DNA from: Lachnospiraceae bacterium
Lineage (GTDB): Bacteria; Bacillota; Clostridia; Lachnospirales; Lachnospiraceae
Assembly: GCA_016283575.1 (NCBI GenBank)
Contig: JAEEND010000022.1
Coordinates: forward strand, 62,001-126,000
DNA length: 64,000 nucleotides
Direction: 5' to 3'
Part shown: positions 36,932 through 47,635 of the stretch, piece by piece
How positions within the stretch are numbered: the stretch's first letter is position 1
Layout: every line of letters begins with the position of its first letter
Notes under the pieces: model-generated
Seen by the model: only the letters and a program-made list of their open reading frames with translations
Told to the model about the DNA's origin: nothing
Databases searched by the model: none
Program-made: the position numbers and the translations under genes

Positions 36932-39346
36932 ATGTTAGTACCTATCAGTTGGTTAAGAGATTATGTAGATATAGACGTTACAATGGATGAGCTTGAAGAA
37001 AAGCTTTTTTCCTGCGGTTTTGAAGTAGAAGAAAAGTATCAGGTCGGAAAAGATATTGATAAGGTTGTTGTAGGCCTTGTTAAGACCTGTGAAGCAATTC
37101 CCGATACTCATTTACATTTATGTATGGTAGATGCCGGTGTTCATGGCGAACTTCAGATCTGCTGCGGCGCTGACAATGTATGCGCAGGCAAGAAATTCCC
37201 TCTTGCTCTTGTGGGAGCACAGGTTATTAAAACAGGCAAGGATCATGTTACCGTTGAAGGTGTTATGACCATCGGCGCAGGTAAGTTAAGAGGCTATGAT
37301 TCTTTCGGTATGCTTTGTTCAGGAACCGAATTGGGTGTTACCGAAGATATGTATGAAGGCGCAGGCTATAACGGACTTCTTCTTTTGCCCGATGATGCGG
37401 AAGTTGGTGCTGATGTTAAGCCCATTCTCGGTCTTGATGACTGGATCTTCGATGTTTCCATCACAGCTAATCGTCCCGATTGCCAGAGTATTTTCGGTAT
37501 CGCAAGAGAAGTTGCCGCATGCTTGAACAAGCCTTTAAAGACACCTGATCTAAGCTATACGGAAACTGATGTAAAGAAGGACTTAAAGGTTACTGTTGAT
37601 GCCAAGGATTTATGTCCCCGTTACATCGGTCATTATGTATATGATGTAAATATCAAAGAATCTCCGGTATGGATGAAGAGAAGACTTGCATTAGTGGGCT
37701 TAAATTCCATTTCCAATATGGTTGATATCACCAACTACGTGTTAAAAGAACTGGGACAGCCGATGCATGCATTTGATGCTGATTATCTTGAAGGCTTTGA
37801 GATTAACGTAAGAAGAGCACATGATAAAGAAAAGATCGTGACTCTTGATGAAAAAGAATTTGAATTAAATGAAAATAATCTTGTTATTTGTGACTGTAAA
37901 AAGCCCGTTGCACTTGCGGGAATCATGGGCGGTTTAAATTCAGAGATCCTTGATACAACCAAAGAAGTAGTGTTTGAAGCCGCTAAATTTGCAATGGATA
38001 ATATCAGAAAATCTTCAAGAAGTCTCGGTCAGTCTTCTGATTCTTCCCAGAGATTTTCTAAAGGCGTTGATGAATATACAACCGACATGGCAATGAAGAG
38101 AGCTCTTCATTTGGTAGAAGAACTCGGAGCAGGTAAGATATCCGGAACTCATGTTGATATTAATACAGGCAACAGCCTTGAGCCTCATGAACTTGTTGTT
38201 TCTGTTTCGAAAGTAAACGGTGTACTCGGAATTACCGTTCCCAATGAAGATATTGTAAGAATCTTAAAGAGCTTAAATATGGATCCTGTTATAAACGGAG
38301 ATACTTTAACTTTAAAGATCCCCGCATACAGAGAAGACATGGAATCATATCAGGATGTTGCCGAAGAAGTGATCAGAATGTATGGTTATGAACATATCAC
38401 ACCTACATTTATTCCCACAGCGGAAGTTACAAGCGGAGGCTACAACTTAAGACAGAAGACTGAACTTAAGATCAAAAATGCACTTTGTGCCGAAGGTGCC
38501 TTCGAAGGTGTTCACTATTCCTTCTTTTCACCTGCTGATCTTGACATGTTACGTCTTCCCGAAGATTCAAGTCTGAGACATGCCATAAAGTTGATAAATC
38601 CCATCAATAAGGATTTGTCATTAATGAGAACAACTCTTGTACCTCAGATGATCACTGCAATGGCAAAGAATCAGAAGAATGGCATTCTTTCCGGAAGAAT
38701 CTATGAGATGGGTAATAAATTTATCCCTAAGGATTTACCTTTAACGGAATATCCCGATGAAAGAGAAACTATCTGTATCGGCGTATTTGGTGATGATGAA
38801 GATTTCTTTACATTAAAGGGAATCGTGGATACGGTTGCTTTTGCTCTTGATATCAAGTTTGATTATGAGAAGACCCATGAGCCCTTCTTACATCCCGGAC
38901 GCTCTGCAAAGGTTCTTTGTAACGGTGAAACCGTTGGTTTCTTAGGCCAGATCCTTTATGAGATTCAGGATGAAAAGGACATGAGAGTTAATTCTTATGT
39001 TGCTGAAATTGATTTAAGAAGCTTAACAAAATACTATGGCAAAGAGCGTAAGTTTACTCCGCTTCCCAAGTTCCCCGAAGAAAAGAGAGATTTATGCTTC
39101 GTAATGGAAAAGAATGTTACCTGTGCGGATATTGAAAATACTATTTTAGATACCTGCAAGTATGTAACAAGCATCTCTTTATTTGATATCTACGAGGGCG
39201 CTCAGCTCGGAAACAAAAAGAGTATGGCATTTAATCTTGTATTTACTCCCGGAGAAGAAGAATTCACTTCCGAATTCATCGATTCGCTTGTAAAAGAAAT
39301 ACTTGATAAGTTAAATGAAAAGTTTGGCGTTACTTTAAGAGCTTAA
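36932..39346 (+). CDS. pheT: Phenylalanyl-tRNA synthetase beta subunit
   Basis: MLVPISWLRDYVDI; tRNA-binding domain; ITANRPDCQSIFGIAREVAA; QPMHAFDADYLEG; C-terminal anticodon-binding domain. Confidence 0.97.
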   Translation: MLVPISWLRDYVDIDVTMDELEEKLFSCGFEVEEKYQVGKDIDKVVVGLVKTCEAIPDTHLHLCMVDAGVHGELQICCGADNVCAGKKFPLALVGAQVIKTGKDHVTVEGVMTIGAGKLRGYDSFGMLCSGTELGVTEDMYEGAGYNGLLLLPDDAEVGADVKPILGLDDWIFDVSITANRPDCQSIFGIAREVAACLNKPLKTPDLSYTETDVKKDLKVTVDAKDLCPRYIGHYVYDVNIKESPVWMKRRLALVGLNSISNMVDITNYVLKELGQPMHAFDADYLEGFEINVRRAHDKEKIVTLDEKEFELNENNLVICDCKKPVALAGIMGGLNSEILDTTKEVVFEAAKFAMDNIRKSSRSLGQSSDSSQRFSKGVDEYTTDMAMKRALHLVEELGAGKISGTHVDINTGNSLEPHELVVSVSKVNGVLGITVPNEDIVRILKSLNMDPVINGDTLTLKIPAYREDMESYQDVAEEVIRMYGYEHITPTFIPTAEVTSGGYNLRQKTELKIKNALCAEGAFEGVHYSFFSPADLDMLRLPEDSSLRHAIKLINPINKDLSLMRTTLVPQMITAMAKNQKNGILSGRIYEMGNKFIPKDLPLTEYPDERETICIGVFGDDEDFFTLKGIVDTVAFALDIKFDYEKTHEPFLHPGRSAKVLCNGETVGFLGQILYEIQDEKDMRVNSYVAEIDLRSLTKYYGKERKFTPLPKFPEEKRDLCFVMEKNVTCADIENTILDTCKYVTSISLFDIYEGAQLGNKKSMAFNLVFTPGEEEFTSEFIDSLVKEILDKLNEKFGVTLRA

Positions 39347-39419
39347 TCAATGGATATTTTTTAAAAATAAGAGTAAAATAAATTTTGCGTGTAACAAAAA
39401 AGAATACAGAGGAGCTTAT

Positions 39420-40841
39420 ATGGAATTAAAAAACGTTTGGGAAAAATATAATAAAAAGCAGCTTCAGGAACTTGAAGTGCTCAATAAAGACTACAGAGAC
39501 TTTCTTGATAACGGTAAAACAGAGCGTGAATGTGTGGATGTTATCGTAAATCTCTGCGAAAAGAAGGGCTATGTAGAGCTTTGCGAAAGACTTAAAAAGG
39601 GTACACCTTTAAAGAAGGGCGAAAAGATTTATGCTGTAAATATGAATAAATCCATCGTACTTTTCAATATCGGTGAAAAGCCTCTCAGCGAAGGTATGAA
39701 CATTTTAGGCGCTCATATCGATTCCCCCAGAATGGATATTAAGGCAAATCCCTTATATGACGATTCCGAACTTGTTTATCTTGATACTCATTATTATGGT
39801 GGCATCAAGAAGTATCAGTGGGTTGCGATCCCCCTTTCTCTTCATGGCGTTGTTGCCAAGAAAGACGGCACAACACTTGAATTAAATATCGGTGAAGAAG
39901 AGGATGATCCCGTATTCTTCGTATCAGATCTTCTCATTCACTTATCTCAGGAGCAGCTTGAGAAGAAGGGTGCCAAGGTTGTAGAAGGCGAAGCCCTTGA
40001 TATTATCGTAGGTAACAGACCTTTGGTTATCAAAAAAGATGATAAGAAGGATAAGGACGAAGATAAGAAAAAGAACAGCCCCGTAAAGGAAATGGTTCTT
40101 AAGGTATTAAAAGAAGAATATGACATGGAAGAAGAAGATTTCATGTCAGCAGAACTCGAAGTTGTACCTGCAGGCAAAGCAAGAGAAGCTGGCTTCGACA
40201 GAAGCATGATCTTGGCTTACGGTCAGGATGACAGAGTTTGTGCATTTACTTCACTTTTTGCAATGCTTCAGGTTGAAGAAGTAGAAAGAACATCCTGCTG
40301 TATCCTGGTTGACAAAGAAGAAATCGGTTCTGTAGGTGCTACAGGTATGACAAGCCTTTATTTTGAAAATGTCATTGCGGAACTCATTAACTTAAACGGC
40401 GACTATAATGAACTCATGGTAAGAAGATGCCTTCAGAATTCCACAATGCTTTCAAGCGATGTAAGTGCGGGATTCGATCCTTCTTATGCTTCTGCTTTTG
40501 AAAAGAAGAACGCTGCATTCCTTGGACATGGTATGGTATTTAACAAATTTACCGGTTCAAGAGGTAAGTCCGGTTCCAATGATGCCAATGCCGAATACAT
40601 TGCTTATGTAAGAAAAGTTATGGATGAAGCTGATGTTAATTTCCAGTTTGCGGAGCTTGGCAAAGTCGATCTCGGCGGTGGCGGAACGATCGCTTATATC
40701 ATGGCAAAATATGGTATGAATGTAATCGATGCCGGTGTTGCTGTACTTAACATGCATGCTCCTTTCGAAGCAACCAGCAAGGCTGATGTATACGAAACAA
40801 TGCGTGGTTATGTAGCATTCTTAAATGCTCCCGGATTTTAA
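39420..40841 (+). CDS. M18-family aminopeptidase
   Basis: [79 protein letters not shown]. Confidence 0.94.
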   Translation: MELKNVWEKYNKKQLQELEVLNKDYRDFLDNGKTERECVDVIVNLCEKKGYVELCERLKKGTPLKKGEKIYAVNMNKSIVLFNIGEKPLSEGMNILGAHIDSPRMDIKANPLYDDSELVYLDTHYYGGIKKYQWVAIPLSLHGVVAKKDGTTLELNIGEEEDDPVFFVSDLLIHLSQEQLEKKGAKVVEGEALDIIVGNRPLVIKKDDKKDKDEDKKKNSPVKEMVLKVLKEEYDMEEEDFMSAELEVVPAGKAREAGFDRSMILAYGQDDRVCAFTSLFAMLQVEEVERTSCCILVDKEEIGSVGATGMTSLYFENVIAELINLNGDYNELMVRRCLQNSTMLSSDVSAGFDPSYASAFEKKNAAFLGHGMVFNKFTGSRGKSGSNDANAEYIAYVRKVMDEADVNFQFAELGKVDLGGGGTIAYIMAKYGMNVIDAGVAVLNMHAPFEATSKADVYETMRGYVAFLNAPGF

Positions 40842-40858
40842 GATTTGGAATTTGTTTT

Positions 40859-41893
40859 ATGGAAAAATTGTTAAAAGAAGATTATTATTACGAGCTTCCT
40901 GAAGAGCTCATAGCTCAGGATCCTTTAACGGACAGAGCGTCTTCAAGATTGATGGTACTTGATAAGGAGTCGGGAGAATTTTCTCACGGCTCCTTCAGAG
41001 ATATTAAAAACTATTTAAATCCCGGTGATTGTCTTGTACTAAATAATACAAAGGTTATCCCCGCACGATTGATGGGATCCAGAAAAGACACCGGTGCCGT
41101 TATAGAGGTTCTTCTTCTTAAAAGAAGGGATGCCGATACCTGGGAAACCCTTGTTAAACCCGGTAAAAAAGCCAAGATCGGTCAAAAGATAGTTTTTGGA
41201 GACGGCCTTTTAAATGCTGAAGTTATCGGCATTGAAGAAGAAGGTAATAGAATCATTAAATTTGAATATGACGGTATTTTTGAAGAGATTCTTGATAAGC
41301 TGGGAGAAATGCCTCTTCCTCCTTATATAACTCATAAACTTCAGGATAAGAACAGATATCAGACTGTTTATGCCAAATATGAAGGTTCTGCCGCAGCACC
41401 GACTGCCGGACTTCATTTTACCAATGAACTTCTTGATGAAATTAAGAATATGGGCGTAAATATTGCTTTTGTAACTCTTCATGTAGGTTTAGGTACCTTC
41501 AGGCCTGTAAAAGAAAGTAATATTTTAGATCATCATATGCATTCAGAGTGGTTTGAAGTTTCAAAAGAAACAGCCGATCTTATTAATGAAACCAAGAAAA
41601 AGGGTAAGAGAGTTATATGTGTCGGAACCACAAGCTGCCGTACCGTTGAAAGCGCGGCAAATGATGATGGAACTATTAAAGCATGCTCCGGAAATACGGA
41701 AATTTTCATTTATCCCGGATATAAATTCAAGATACTTGATGCTTTGATAACCAATTTTCATCTTCCCGAATCAACATTGATCATGCTTGTTTCTGCTTTG
41801 GCAGGAAGGGAACATGTTTTAAATGCTTACAATGAAGCCGTTAAGGAAAAATACAGATTCTTTTCTTTCGGCGATGCAATGTTTATTAAATAA
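40859..41893 (+). CDS. queA: S-adenosylmethionine:tRNA ribosyltransferase-isomerase
   Basis: [93 protein letters not shown]. Confidence 0.97.
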   Translation: MEKLLKEDYYYELPEELIAQDPLTDRASSRLMVLDKESGEFSHGSFRDIKNYLNPGDCLVLNNTKVIPARLMGSRKDTGAVIEVLLLKRRDADTWETLVKPGKKAKIGQKIVFGDGLLNAEVIGIEEEGNRIIKFEYDGIFEEILDKLGEMPLPPYITHKLQDKNRYQTVYAKYEGSAAAPTAGLHFTNELLDEIKNMGVNIAFVTLHVGLGTFRPVKESNILDHHMHSEWFEVSKETADLINETKKKGKRVICVGTTSCRTVESAANDDGTIKACSGNTEIFIYPGYKFKILDALITNFHLPESTLIMLVSALAGREHVLNAYNEAVKEKYRFFSFGDAMFIK

Positions 41894-41905
41894 AAGTGGA
41901 GAATT

Positions 41906-44107
41906 ATGGACTTTTTAGACCTGGATAATAACAAAACTGAAGAAGCCGAGGGCGTCGATACTTTGATAAAAGAAGGTGATTTCGGAAAGAATTCTTTTAA
42001 GCAAGGTGTTTTTAATCAGCTTAAAATGGTTTTGTATTTTTCGGGTCTTATTTTTTATCTTGAAGTCGTATATCATTATTGGGCTTTCCAAAGCTTTGGC
42101 TCATTTTTATGGCTTAAGCTGTTATTCTCCTTTATGACGGGGGCTCTTGTTTCTCTTTTTACCGTTTTCTTTCCTAAGATTTTAAATAAAATCTTTACGG
42201 GAATTTTCACGGCTCTGTTTATAATATTATCAGTTGTAAATATTCTTTATCATTCCATATTTAAGGTTTTCTTTTCCATTGAATTTGTTGATAAAAATAA
42301 TGCAAGAGTAGTTCAGTATTATAGAGAGATTATAGAAGGCATTAAGACCAATGCATTGGTATTATCTCTTTCATTCTTTGTGCCTGTTTTAGTGATCATC
42401 TTATTAAGCGTGTTTAAGATTTTGAATTACGAAAGAGCATCAATAAAAACTATCTTTGTTAATCCTGTTTTACTCTTTATTTTTATAGCTTCTTCTTTCT
42501 TCATTGTTCCTTTATACGGCGATGATATGACAGATCCTGCCAATGTATTGAGCTATGATTTTAATCTTGATTTATCATTTGAAGAAGTGGGTATTTTTAC
42601 AACTCATCAGGTAGAGATAAGGAACCTTCTTTTTCCTAAGGCAGAAAAGGCCGAGGAATTTGAAGCCTGGGTTTATGAAGAGCCGGAAAACGCTGCCGAT
42701 TCTGATTCCGAAGTTACCGATATTGACGAAGCCGGTGAATCCGATAATGAAACGGCAGAAGAATCTGTTATAAAAGAAATCGACAGATCTCCCAATATCC
42801 TTGATATCGATTTCGTGCGCCTTGCAGAAGAAGAGCCGGATCAGAACATTGCCAATATCCATTCATATTTAAGCTCTGTGGAACCTACTTTCAAAAATGA
42901 ATATACAGGTATGTTTAAAGGCTATAATCTTATTCTGTTAACATGTGAAGGCTTTTCGAGCATTGCAGTTGATGAAACTCATACACCTACTTTATATAAG
43001 CTTACTCATGAAGGCTTTGTATTTAATAATTTCTATAATCCGAGAACCGGCGGTTCCACCAGTGACGGTGAATTTGTAATAAATACAAGTCTGCATCCCA
43101 CAAACGGCGGTGCCAAGAACTTTAAAATCGTGGGCCAGCACAATATGGCTTTTTCTCTCGGACATTATTTTAACCGAGAATATGATATTACCAGCCGCGC
43201 ATATCATGATAATGATTTCCAGTATTACGGTCGTGATATTACTTACCCCGGCATGGGATATTATTATACCGGCGTCGGTAACGGCATGAATATTGAAAAG
43301 CATTGGCCGGAATCGGATCTTCAGATGATGGAAGATACATTGCCTGATTACATCGATGATGAAGTATTTAATGTTTATTACATGACTGTCAGCGGTCATA
43401 TGAATTATTCTTTTGCAGGTAACTGGTGCTCCAAGATCCATAAAGAAGAGGTACAGGACCTTCCTTATTCGGATAAATGTAAAGCGTATGTGGCATGTCA
43501 GATGGAACTTGATCGGGCTTTGGAATATTTACTTAAGGAGCTTGAAAAGAAGGGAATAGCCGACAGAACCGTAATATGTTTTACCGGTGACCATTGGCCT
43601 TACGGCCTTGATGATGACTGGAATACATATCCTTATTTCAGTGAACTGCTGGGCCATCAGGTTGATACTACTTTTGAATTATATAAGAGTAATCTTGTGC
43701 TTTGGTGCGGTTCCATCAAGGAGCCCATTGTAATCGATAAACCCTGTTGCAGCCTTGATATTGTGCCTACACTTCTTAATCTGTTCGGATTCGACTATGA
43801 TTCAAGACTTTATATGGGGCGTGATATTTTATCTGAATCGGAAGGATTTGTTGGTATGTTTGATAAATCCTTTATTACGGACAAGGTTATGTATAATTCA
43901 AAGACCAAGGAAGTTATTAATTTAACCGATGAAGAGCTTCCCGAGGACTATGTAAAGAATCTTAAGAACATGCTTGCCAATAAATGGAAATACTCTGACA
44001 GGATCATTGATTATGACTATTATAAATACGTGGCAGAGGCTCTTAATATTCAGGTAAAAGAACCAAAACAGAATTACATTGTGGACTATTCCAAGTTTAA
44101 TCCATAA
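41906..44107 (+). CDS. LTA synthase-like membrane sulfatase (alkaline phosphatase superfamily)
   Basis: N-terminal TM segments, NLILLTCEGFSSIAVDETHTPTLYKLTHEGFVFNNFYNPRTGGSTSDGEFVINTSLHP, VICFTGDHWPYGL, SLDIVPTLLNLFG. Confidence 0.88.
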   Translation: MDFLDLDNNKTEEAEGVDTLIKEGDFGKNSFKQGVFNQLKMVLYFSGLIFYLEVVYHYWAFQSFGSFLWLKLLFSFMTGALVSLFTVFFPKILNKIFTGIFTALFIILSVVNILYHSIFKVFFSIEFVDKNNARVVQYYREIIEGIKTNALVLSLSFFVPVLVIILLSVFKILNYERASIKTIFVNPVLLFIFIASSFFIVPLYGDDMTDPANVLSYDFNLDLSFEEVGIFTTHQVEIRNLLFPKAEKAEEFEAWVYEEPENAADSDSEVTDIDEAGESDNETAEESVIKEIDRSPNILDIDFVRLAEEEPDQNIANIHSYLSSVEPTFKNEYTGMFKGYNLILLTCEGFSSIAVDETHTPTLYKLTHEGFVFNNFYNPRTGGSTSDGEFVINTSLHPTNGGAKNFKIVGQHNMAFSLGHYFNREYDITSRAYHDNDFQYYGRDITYPGMGYYYTGVGNGMNIEKHWPESDLQMMEDTLPDYIDDEVFNVYYMTVSGHMNYSFAGNWCSKIHKEEVQDLPYSDKCKAYVACQMELDRALEYLLKELEKKGIADRTVICFTGDHWPYGLDDDWNTYPYFSELLGHQVDTTFELYKSNLVLWCGSIKEPIVIDKPCCSLDIVPTLLNLFGFDYDSRLYMGRDILSESEGFVGMFDKSFITDKVMYNSKTKEVINLTDEELPEDYVKNLKNMLANKWKYSDRIIDYDYYKYVAEALNIQVKEPKQNYIVDYSKFNP

Positions 44108-44190
44108 AAAACTTTACTTTGCCATTATTTGTCTGTAAAATAAAAATAGATTTACTTGTTTACGAGTGGTTTTTTTCCGGAGGGTTAATA

Positions 44191-44532
44191 ATGAACGAAA
44201 AAAGAAAAAGTAAAAGAACCGAATTACTGTCAAAGATTATTTTAAAGCGTCTTGACGGTAAGAGAGTGGAAGAAGCAACAATTGATGTAACCGATGTTTC
44301 AAAATCCGGCGTTGGTTTCACATCCAGAAAGACCCTTACCATCGGTGCAGTATATGAAGCATATCTTACTATCTGGACAAGAGAAGTGATTCATGCCTTT
44401 GTTGAAATAGTAAGAATTGAAAAAATTAAGGATAATGTCTATTCCTACGGCGGAATTTTCATCGGTATGCCTGAAATGGATGCCATGAGAATCGAGACTT
44501 ATCAGACCGTTGAGGAAAATGTTGACAGATAA
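44191..44532 (+). CDS. PilZ-domain protein
   Basis: N-terminal RKSKR basic motif and DVTDVSKSGVGF (DxSxxG). ATG 44191 with ggaggg RBS. Confidence 0.78.
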   Translation: MNEKRKSKRTELLSKIILKRLDGKRVEEATIDVTDVSKSGVGFTSRKTLTIGAVYEAYLTIWTREVIHAFVEIVRIEKIKDNVYSYGGIFIGMPEMDAMRIETYQTVEENVDR

Positions 44533-44548
44533 GAAATCGCGTAAATTC

Positions 44549-44584
44549 AGGGCTCGAAGCTATGCTTCGGGCTCTTTTTTTATA
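44549..44584 (+). terminator. Terminator after PilZ gene
   Basis: agggctcgaagc-tat-gcttcgggctctttttt. Confidence 0.85.
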
Positions 44585-44661
44585 TAAATAAACAGTTCTT
44601 TTTGATAATAAAAATGACCCCCATGTGATTTATATGAAAATTCAGAAATATTAATATATTG

Positions 44662-44693
44662 TCTTGTAAAATACTTAATCCTCTTGTAAAATA
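44662..44693 (+). promoter_or_regulatory. Direct repeat TCTTGTAAAATA x2 (20 bp period) forming a promoter-like TTGTAA-N17-TAAAAT
   Basis: Identical 12-mers at 44662-44673 and 44682-44693 upstream of the EF-G-like gene. Confidence 0.5.
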
Positions 44694-44777
44694 TAACTAT
44701 GAGTCGGGAAAATTGAAGATGTATTTTGTAATATTTCGACAATTCGGCTCCAAAAAGAATACATTGGAGGACTACAT

Positions 44778-46871
44778 ATGAACGTATATACCGGAGACAA
44801 GATTAGGAATGTCGTGCTTTTGGGACACGGTGGTTGTGGAAAAACAAGTCTTTTGGAAGCTATGGCTTATCTTTGCGGCGTTACTTCCAGAATGGGTAAG
44901 ATTGATGACGGAAATACTTTGAGCGATTTCTCAAAGGAAGAACAGAAACGTAAATTCTCAATCAATACATCCCTTGTTTCATTGGAATGGGAAGGTACAA
45001 AGATCAACGTACTTGACACTCCGGGATATTTCGATTTCATTGGTGAGGTAGAAGAAGCGGTTGCAGCTGCCGATGCGGCCATTATCGTTGTATCCGGAAA
45101 ATCCGGATTTGAAGTTGGAACCGAAAAAGCCTGGGAGTTATGTGAAAAATACAAACTCCCCAGATTTATATTTGTAACTGAAATGGATATCGACAATGCT
45201 TCTTTTAAAAATGTATTGGAAGCAATGACCGAAAAATACGGAAAGCGTATGGCTCCCTTCCATTTGCCCATTCGTGAAAATGAAAAGCTTATCGGTTACG
45301 TTAATGTCATTTCCGAAACCGGTAATAAGTGGCAGGGCAAGGATGCGGTTGAAATTCCCGTTCCCGATTATTCAAAGCCCAATCTTGAACAGTATCGTGA
45401 AACATTAATGGAAACCGTTGCCGAGACCAGCGAAGATATGATGGAACGTTACTTTGCGGGAGAAAAATTCTCCGATGCTGAAATAAGATCCGCACTCAGA
45501 ACCAACATTATTGACGGCTCCGTTGTTCCCATGACTATGGGTTCATCCCTTCTTTGCTACGGTATTTATACATTGCTAGATGATATTGTTAAATACTTCC
45601 CCGATGGAGAAAACGGTAAGATTGCCGGCATCAATATGAAGACCAATGATATCTTTGAAGCTGATTATGATTTCTCCAAGCCCAAGTCAGCATTTATATT
45701 TAAGACTATCGTGGATCCTTTTATCGGCAAGTATTCACTCATTAAAGTCTGCTCGGGTGTATTTAAGACGGACGATCTTATTTACAATCCCGATAAGGAT
45801 ATTGAAGAAAAAATAGGTAAGATTTATACCTTACAGGGTAATAAGCCTATTGAAGTGCCGGAGCTTCATGCAGGCGATATCGGTGCGCTTCAGAAACTTA
45901 CAGCCGCAAGAACCGGCAATTCCCTTTCTACCAAGGCAACTACCATTAAATATGGAATGTTTGATATTTCAAAGCCCTATACCTATATGAGATATAAGGC
46001 TGTAAACAAGGGTGATATCGATAAGATTTCGCAGGCTTTACAGAAGATGACTCATGAAGATCTTACCTTAAAGAATGTAAATGACTCTGAAAACGGTCAG
46101 ATGCTTCTTTATGGAATGGGTGATATGCATCTTGATATTGTTAAATCCATTCTTAAGAACGAATACAAGGTTGATATTGAGCTTTCAAAGCCCAAGGTTG
46201 CATTCCGTGAAACCATTAAAAAGAAATCCGATGTTGAATATAAATATAAAAAGCAGTCCGGCGGACATGGTCAGTATGGTCATGTAAAAATGCGTTTTGA
46301 GCCTTCGGATGATATTACCAAGTCCTATGAATTCTTTGAAGAAGTTGTGGGCGGCGCTGTACCCAAGAATTATTTCCCCGCTGTTGAAAAGGGTCTGCAG
46401 GAATCTGTTTTAAGAGGACCTCTTGCAGCTTATCCCGTAGTGGGAGTTAAAGCTACTTTATATGATGGTTCATATCATCCCGTTGATTCATCTGAAATGG
46501 CATTTAAGACCGCTGCGATCCAGGCTTTCAAAAAAGGATTTATGGAAGCAGGTCCCGTTCTTCTTGAACCCATCGAGAACTTAAAGGTTACCGTTCCCGA
46601 TTCCTATACCGGTGATGTAATGGGCGACTTAAATAAGAGAAGAGGACGTGTTCTTGGTATGACCCCTCAGCCCGGAGGAAAAACAGTTATTGAAGCCAAT
46701 ATTCCCATGATGGGACTCTTTGGATATTGTACTGATCTTCGTTCCATGACCGGCGGAAGAGGAAGCTTTGAATATGAATTTGATCGTTATGAGCAGGCTC
46801 CTTCGGATATTCAGGAAGCAGAAGTTAAGGCAAGAGCCGAAAAGGTTCAGGAATCAAGTGTAGATGCCTGA
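44778..46871 (+). CDS. Elongation factor G-like GTPase (EF-G paralogue)
   Basis: GHGGCGKTSLLEAMAYL, DTPGYFDFIGEVEEAV, domain IV SGGHGQYGHVKMRFEP, TGDVMGDLNKRRGRVLGM; G4 position reads TEMD. Confidence 0.93.
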   Translation: MNVYTGDKIRNVVLLGHGGCGKTSLLEAMAYLCGVTSRMGKIDDGNTLSDFSKEEQKRKFSINTSLVSLEWEGTKINVLDTPGYFDFIGEVEEAVAAADAAIIVVSGKSGFEVGTEKAWELCEKYKLPRFIFVTEMDIDNASFKNVLEAMTEKYGKRMAPFHLPIRENEKLIGYVNVISETGNKWQGKDAVEIPVPDYSKPNLEQYRETLMETVAETSEDMMERYFAGEKFSDAEIRSALRTNIIDGSVVPMTMGSSLLCYGIYTLLDDIVKYFPDGENGKIAGINMKTNDIFEADYDFSKPKSAFIFKTIVDPFIGKYSLIKVCSGVFKTDDLIYNPDKDIEEKIGKIYTLQGNKPIEVPELHAGDIGALQKLTAARTGNSLSTKATTIKYGMFDISKPYTYMRYKAVNKGDIDKISQALQKMTHEDLTLKNVNDSENGQMLLYGMGDMHLDIVKSILKNEYKVDIELSKPKVAFRETIKKKSDVEYKYKKQSGGHGQYGHVKMRFEPSDDITKSYEFFEEVVGGAVPKNYFPAVEKGLQESVLRGPLAAYPVVGVKATLYDGSYHPVDSSEMAFKTAAIQAFKKGFMEAGPVLLEPIENLKVTVPDSYTGDVMGDLNKRRGRVLGMTPQPGGKTVIEANIPMMGLFGYCTDLRSMTGGRGSFEYEFDRYEQAPSDIQEAEVKARAEKVQESSVDA

Positions 46872-46898
46872 TAAAAAATATTTTGAGTGTAATAGAAT

Positions 46899-46924
46899 GC
46901 CCGTCCTTTAACGGACGGGTATTT
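46899..46924 (+). terminator. Terminator after EF-G-like gene
   Basis: gcccgtcctttaacggacgggtatttta. Confidence 0.8.
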
Positions 46925-46984
46925 TATTTCAGATTAATTATTTGCAAATCACTCAAAATTATGATTTTCATAAGAGGTGATACC

Positions 46985-47341
46985 ATGAAAAAGGAGCGGA
47001 TTGAAAGCTTAAAAAGTCTGGGCGTTGATCTTGACGAAACGCTTGAACGCTTTGTCGGAAACGAAGATTTATATTTTAAGTGTCTGAATAAATTTTTAAA
47101 TGATAAAAATTATGGGCATTTAATGGAGGCAATTAAGGATGAAGATTCTTCAGAAGCTTTTGAAGCCGCCCATGCCCTTAAAGGTGTTTCCGCAAATCTC
47201 GGCCTTGATAATCTATATGAAGAGATGAAAGTCATAACCGAAGTTTTCAGAGCAGGTTCCCTTGATTATGATCCTGACAATTTTGAGAAAATGAAGCAAG
47301 AGTATAAACGGGCAATGAATACCATCGAAGGGTTTAAGTAA
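46985..47341 (+). CDS. Hpt (histidine phosphotransfer) domain protein
   Basis: AFEAAHALKGVSANLGLDNLYEEMKVI (HxLKG motif). ATG 46985 with gaggtg RBS. Confidence 0.88.
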   Translation: MKKERIESLKSLGVDLDETLERFVGNEDLYFKCLNKFLNDKNYGHLMEAIKDEDSSEAFEAAHALKGVSANLGLDNLYEEMKVITEVFRAGSLDYDPDNFEKMKQEYKRAMNTIEGFK

Positions 47342-47407
47342 TATTTTGTTGTTTCATGCTCTTTCAATAATTGTTTTTTTATTAGATTAATAAAATTCGA
47401 CATATAA

Positions 47408-47458
47408 TAAAGCTCCCATCGGGAAACGTATATGTTTCCCGATGGGGGCTTTATATAT
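47408..47458. terminator. Long intergenic inverted repeat, probable terminator
   Basis: aaagctcccatcgggaaac-gtatat-gtttcccgatgggggcttt. Confidence 0.75.
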
Positions 47459-47635
47459 TGTCAATTTTTTGCTTTGCAAAAAAGGAGCAAAGCTCCATTT
47501 TATTAATCATTTGAAAAATAGTGCAGATTAAATTCAGTCTGATTTCTCACACAACATCTTGAAAATCCCCTTGTAAATTTTTCAATATATAGTAAAATAT
47601 ATTATGTATAAAATTAAATTAGGGCAACTTTGCAA

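Noticed and set aside
42992-43441. 149-aa antisense ORF in the sulfatase gene
   Set aside because: Low-information hydrophobic sequence opposite conserved catalytic region.
44778-46871. EF-G paralogue as tetracycline ribosomal protection gene
   Set aside because: No resistance context; sequence looks like EF-G-like family rather than clearly Tet(M)/Tet(O); cannot be decided without alignment.
47408-47458. Inverted repeat considered as transposon end or riboswitch
   Set aside because: No transposase, no second copy seen, no aptamer motif recognised; terminator is the simplest reading.
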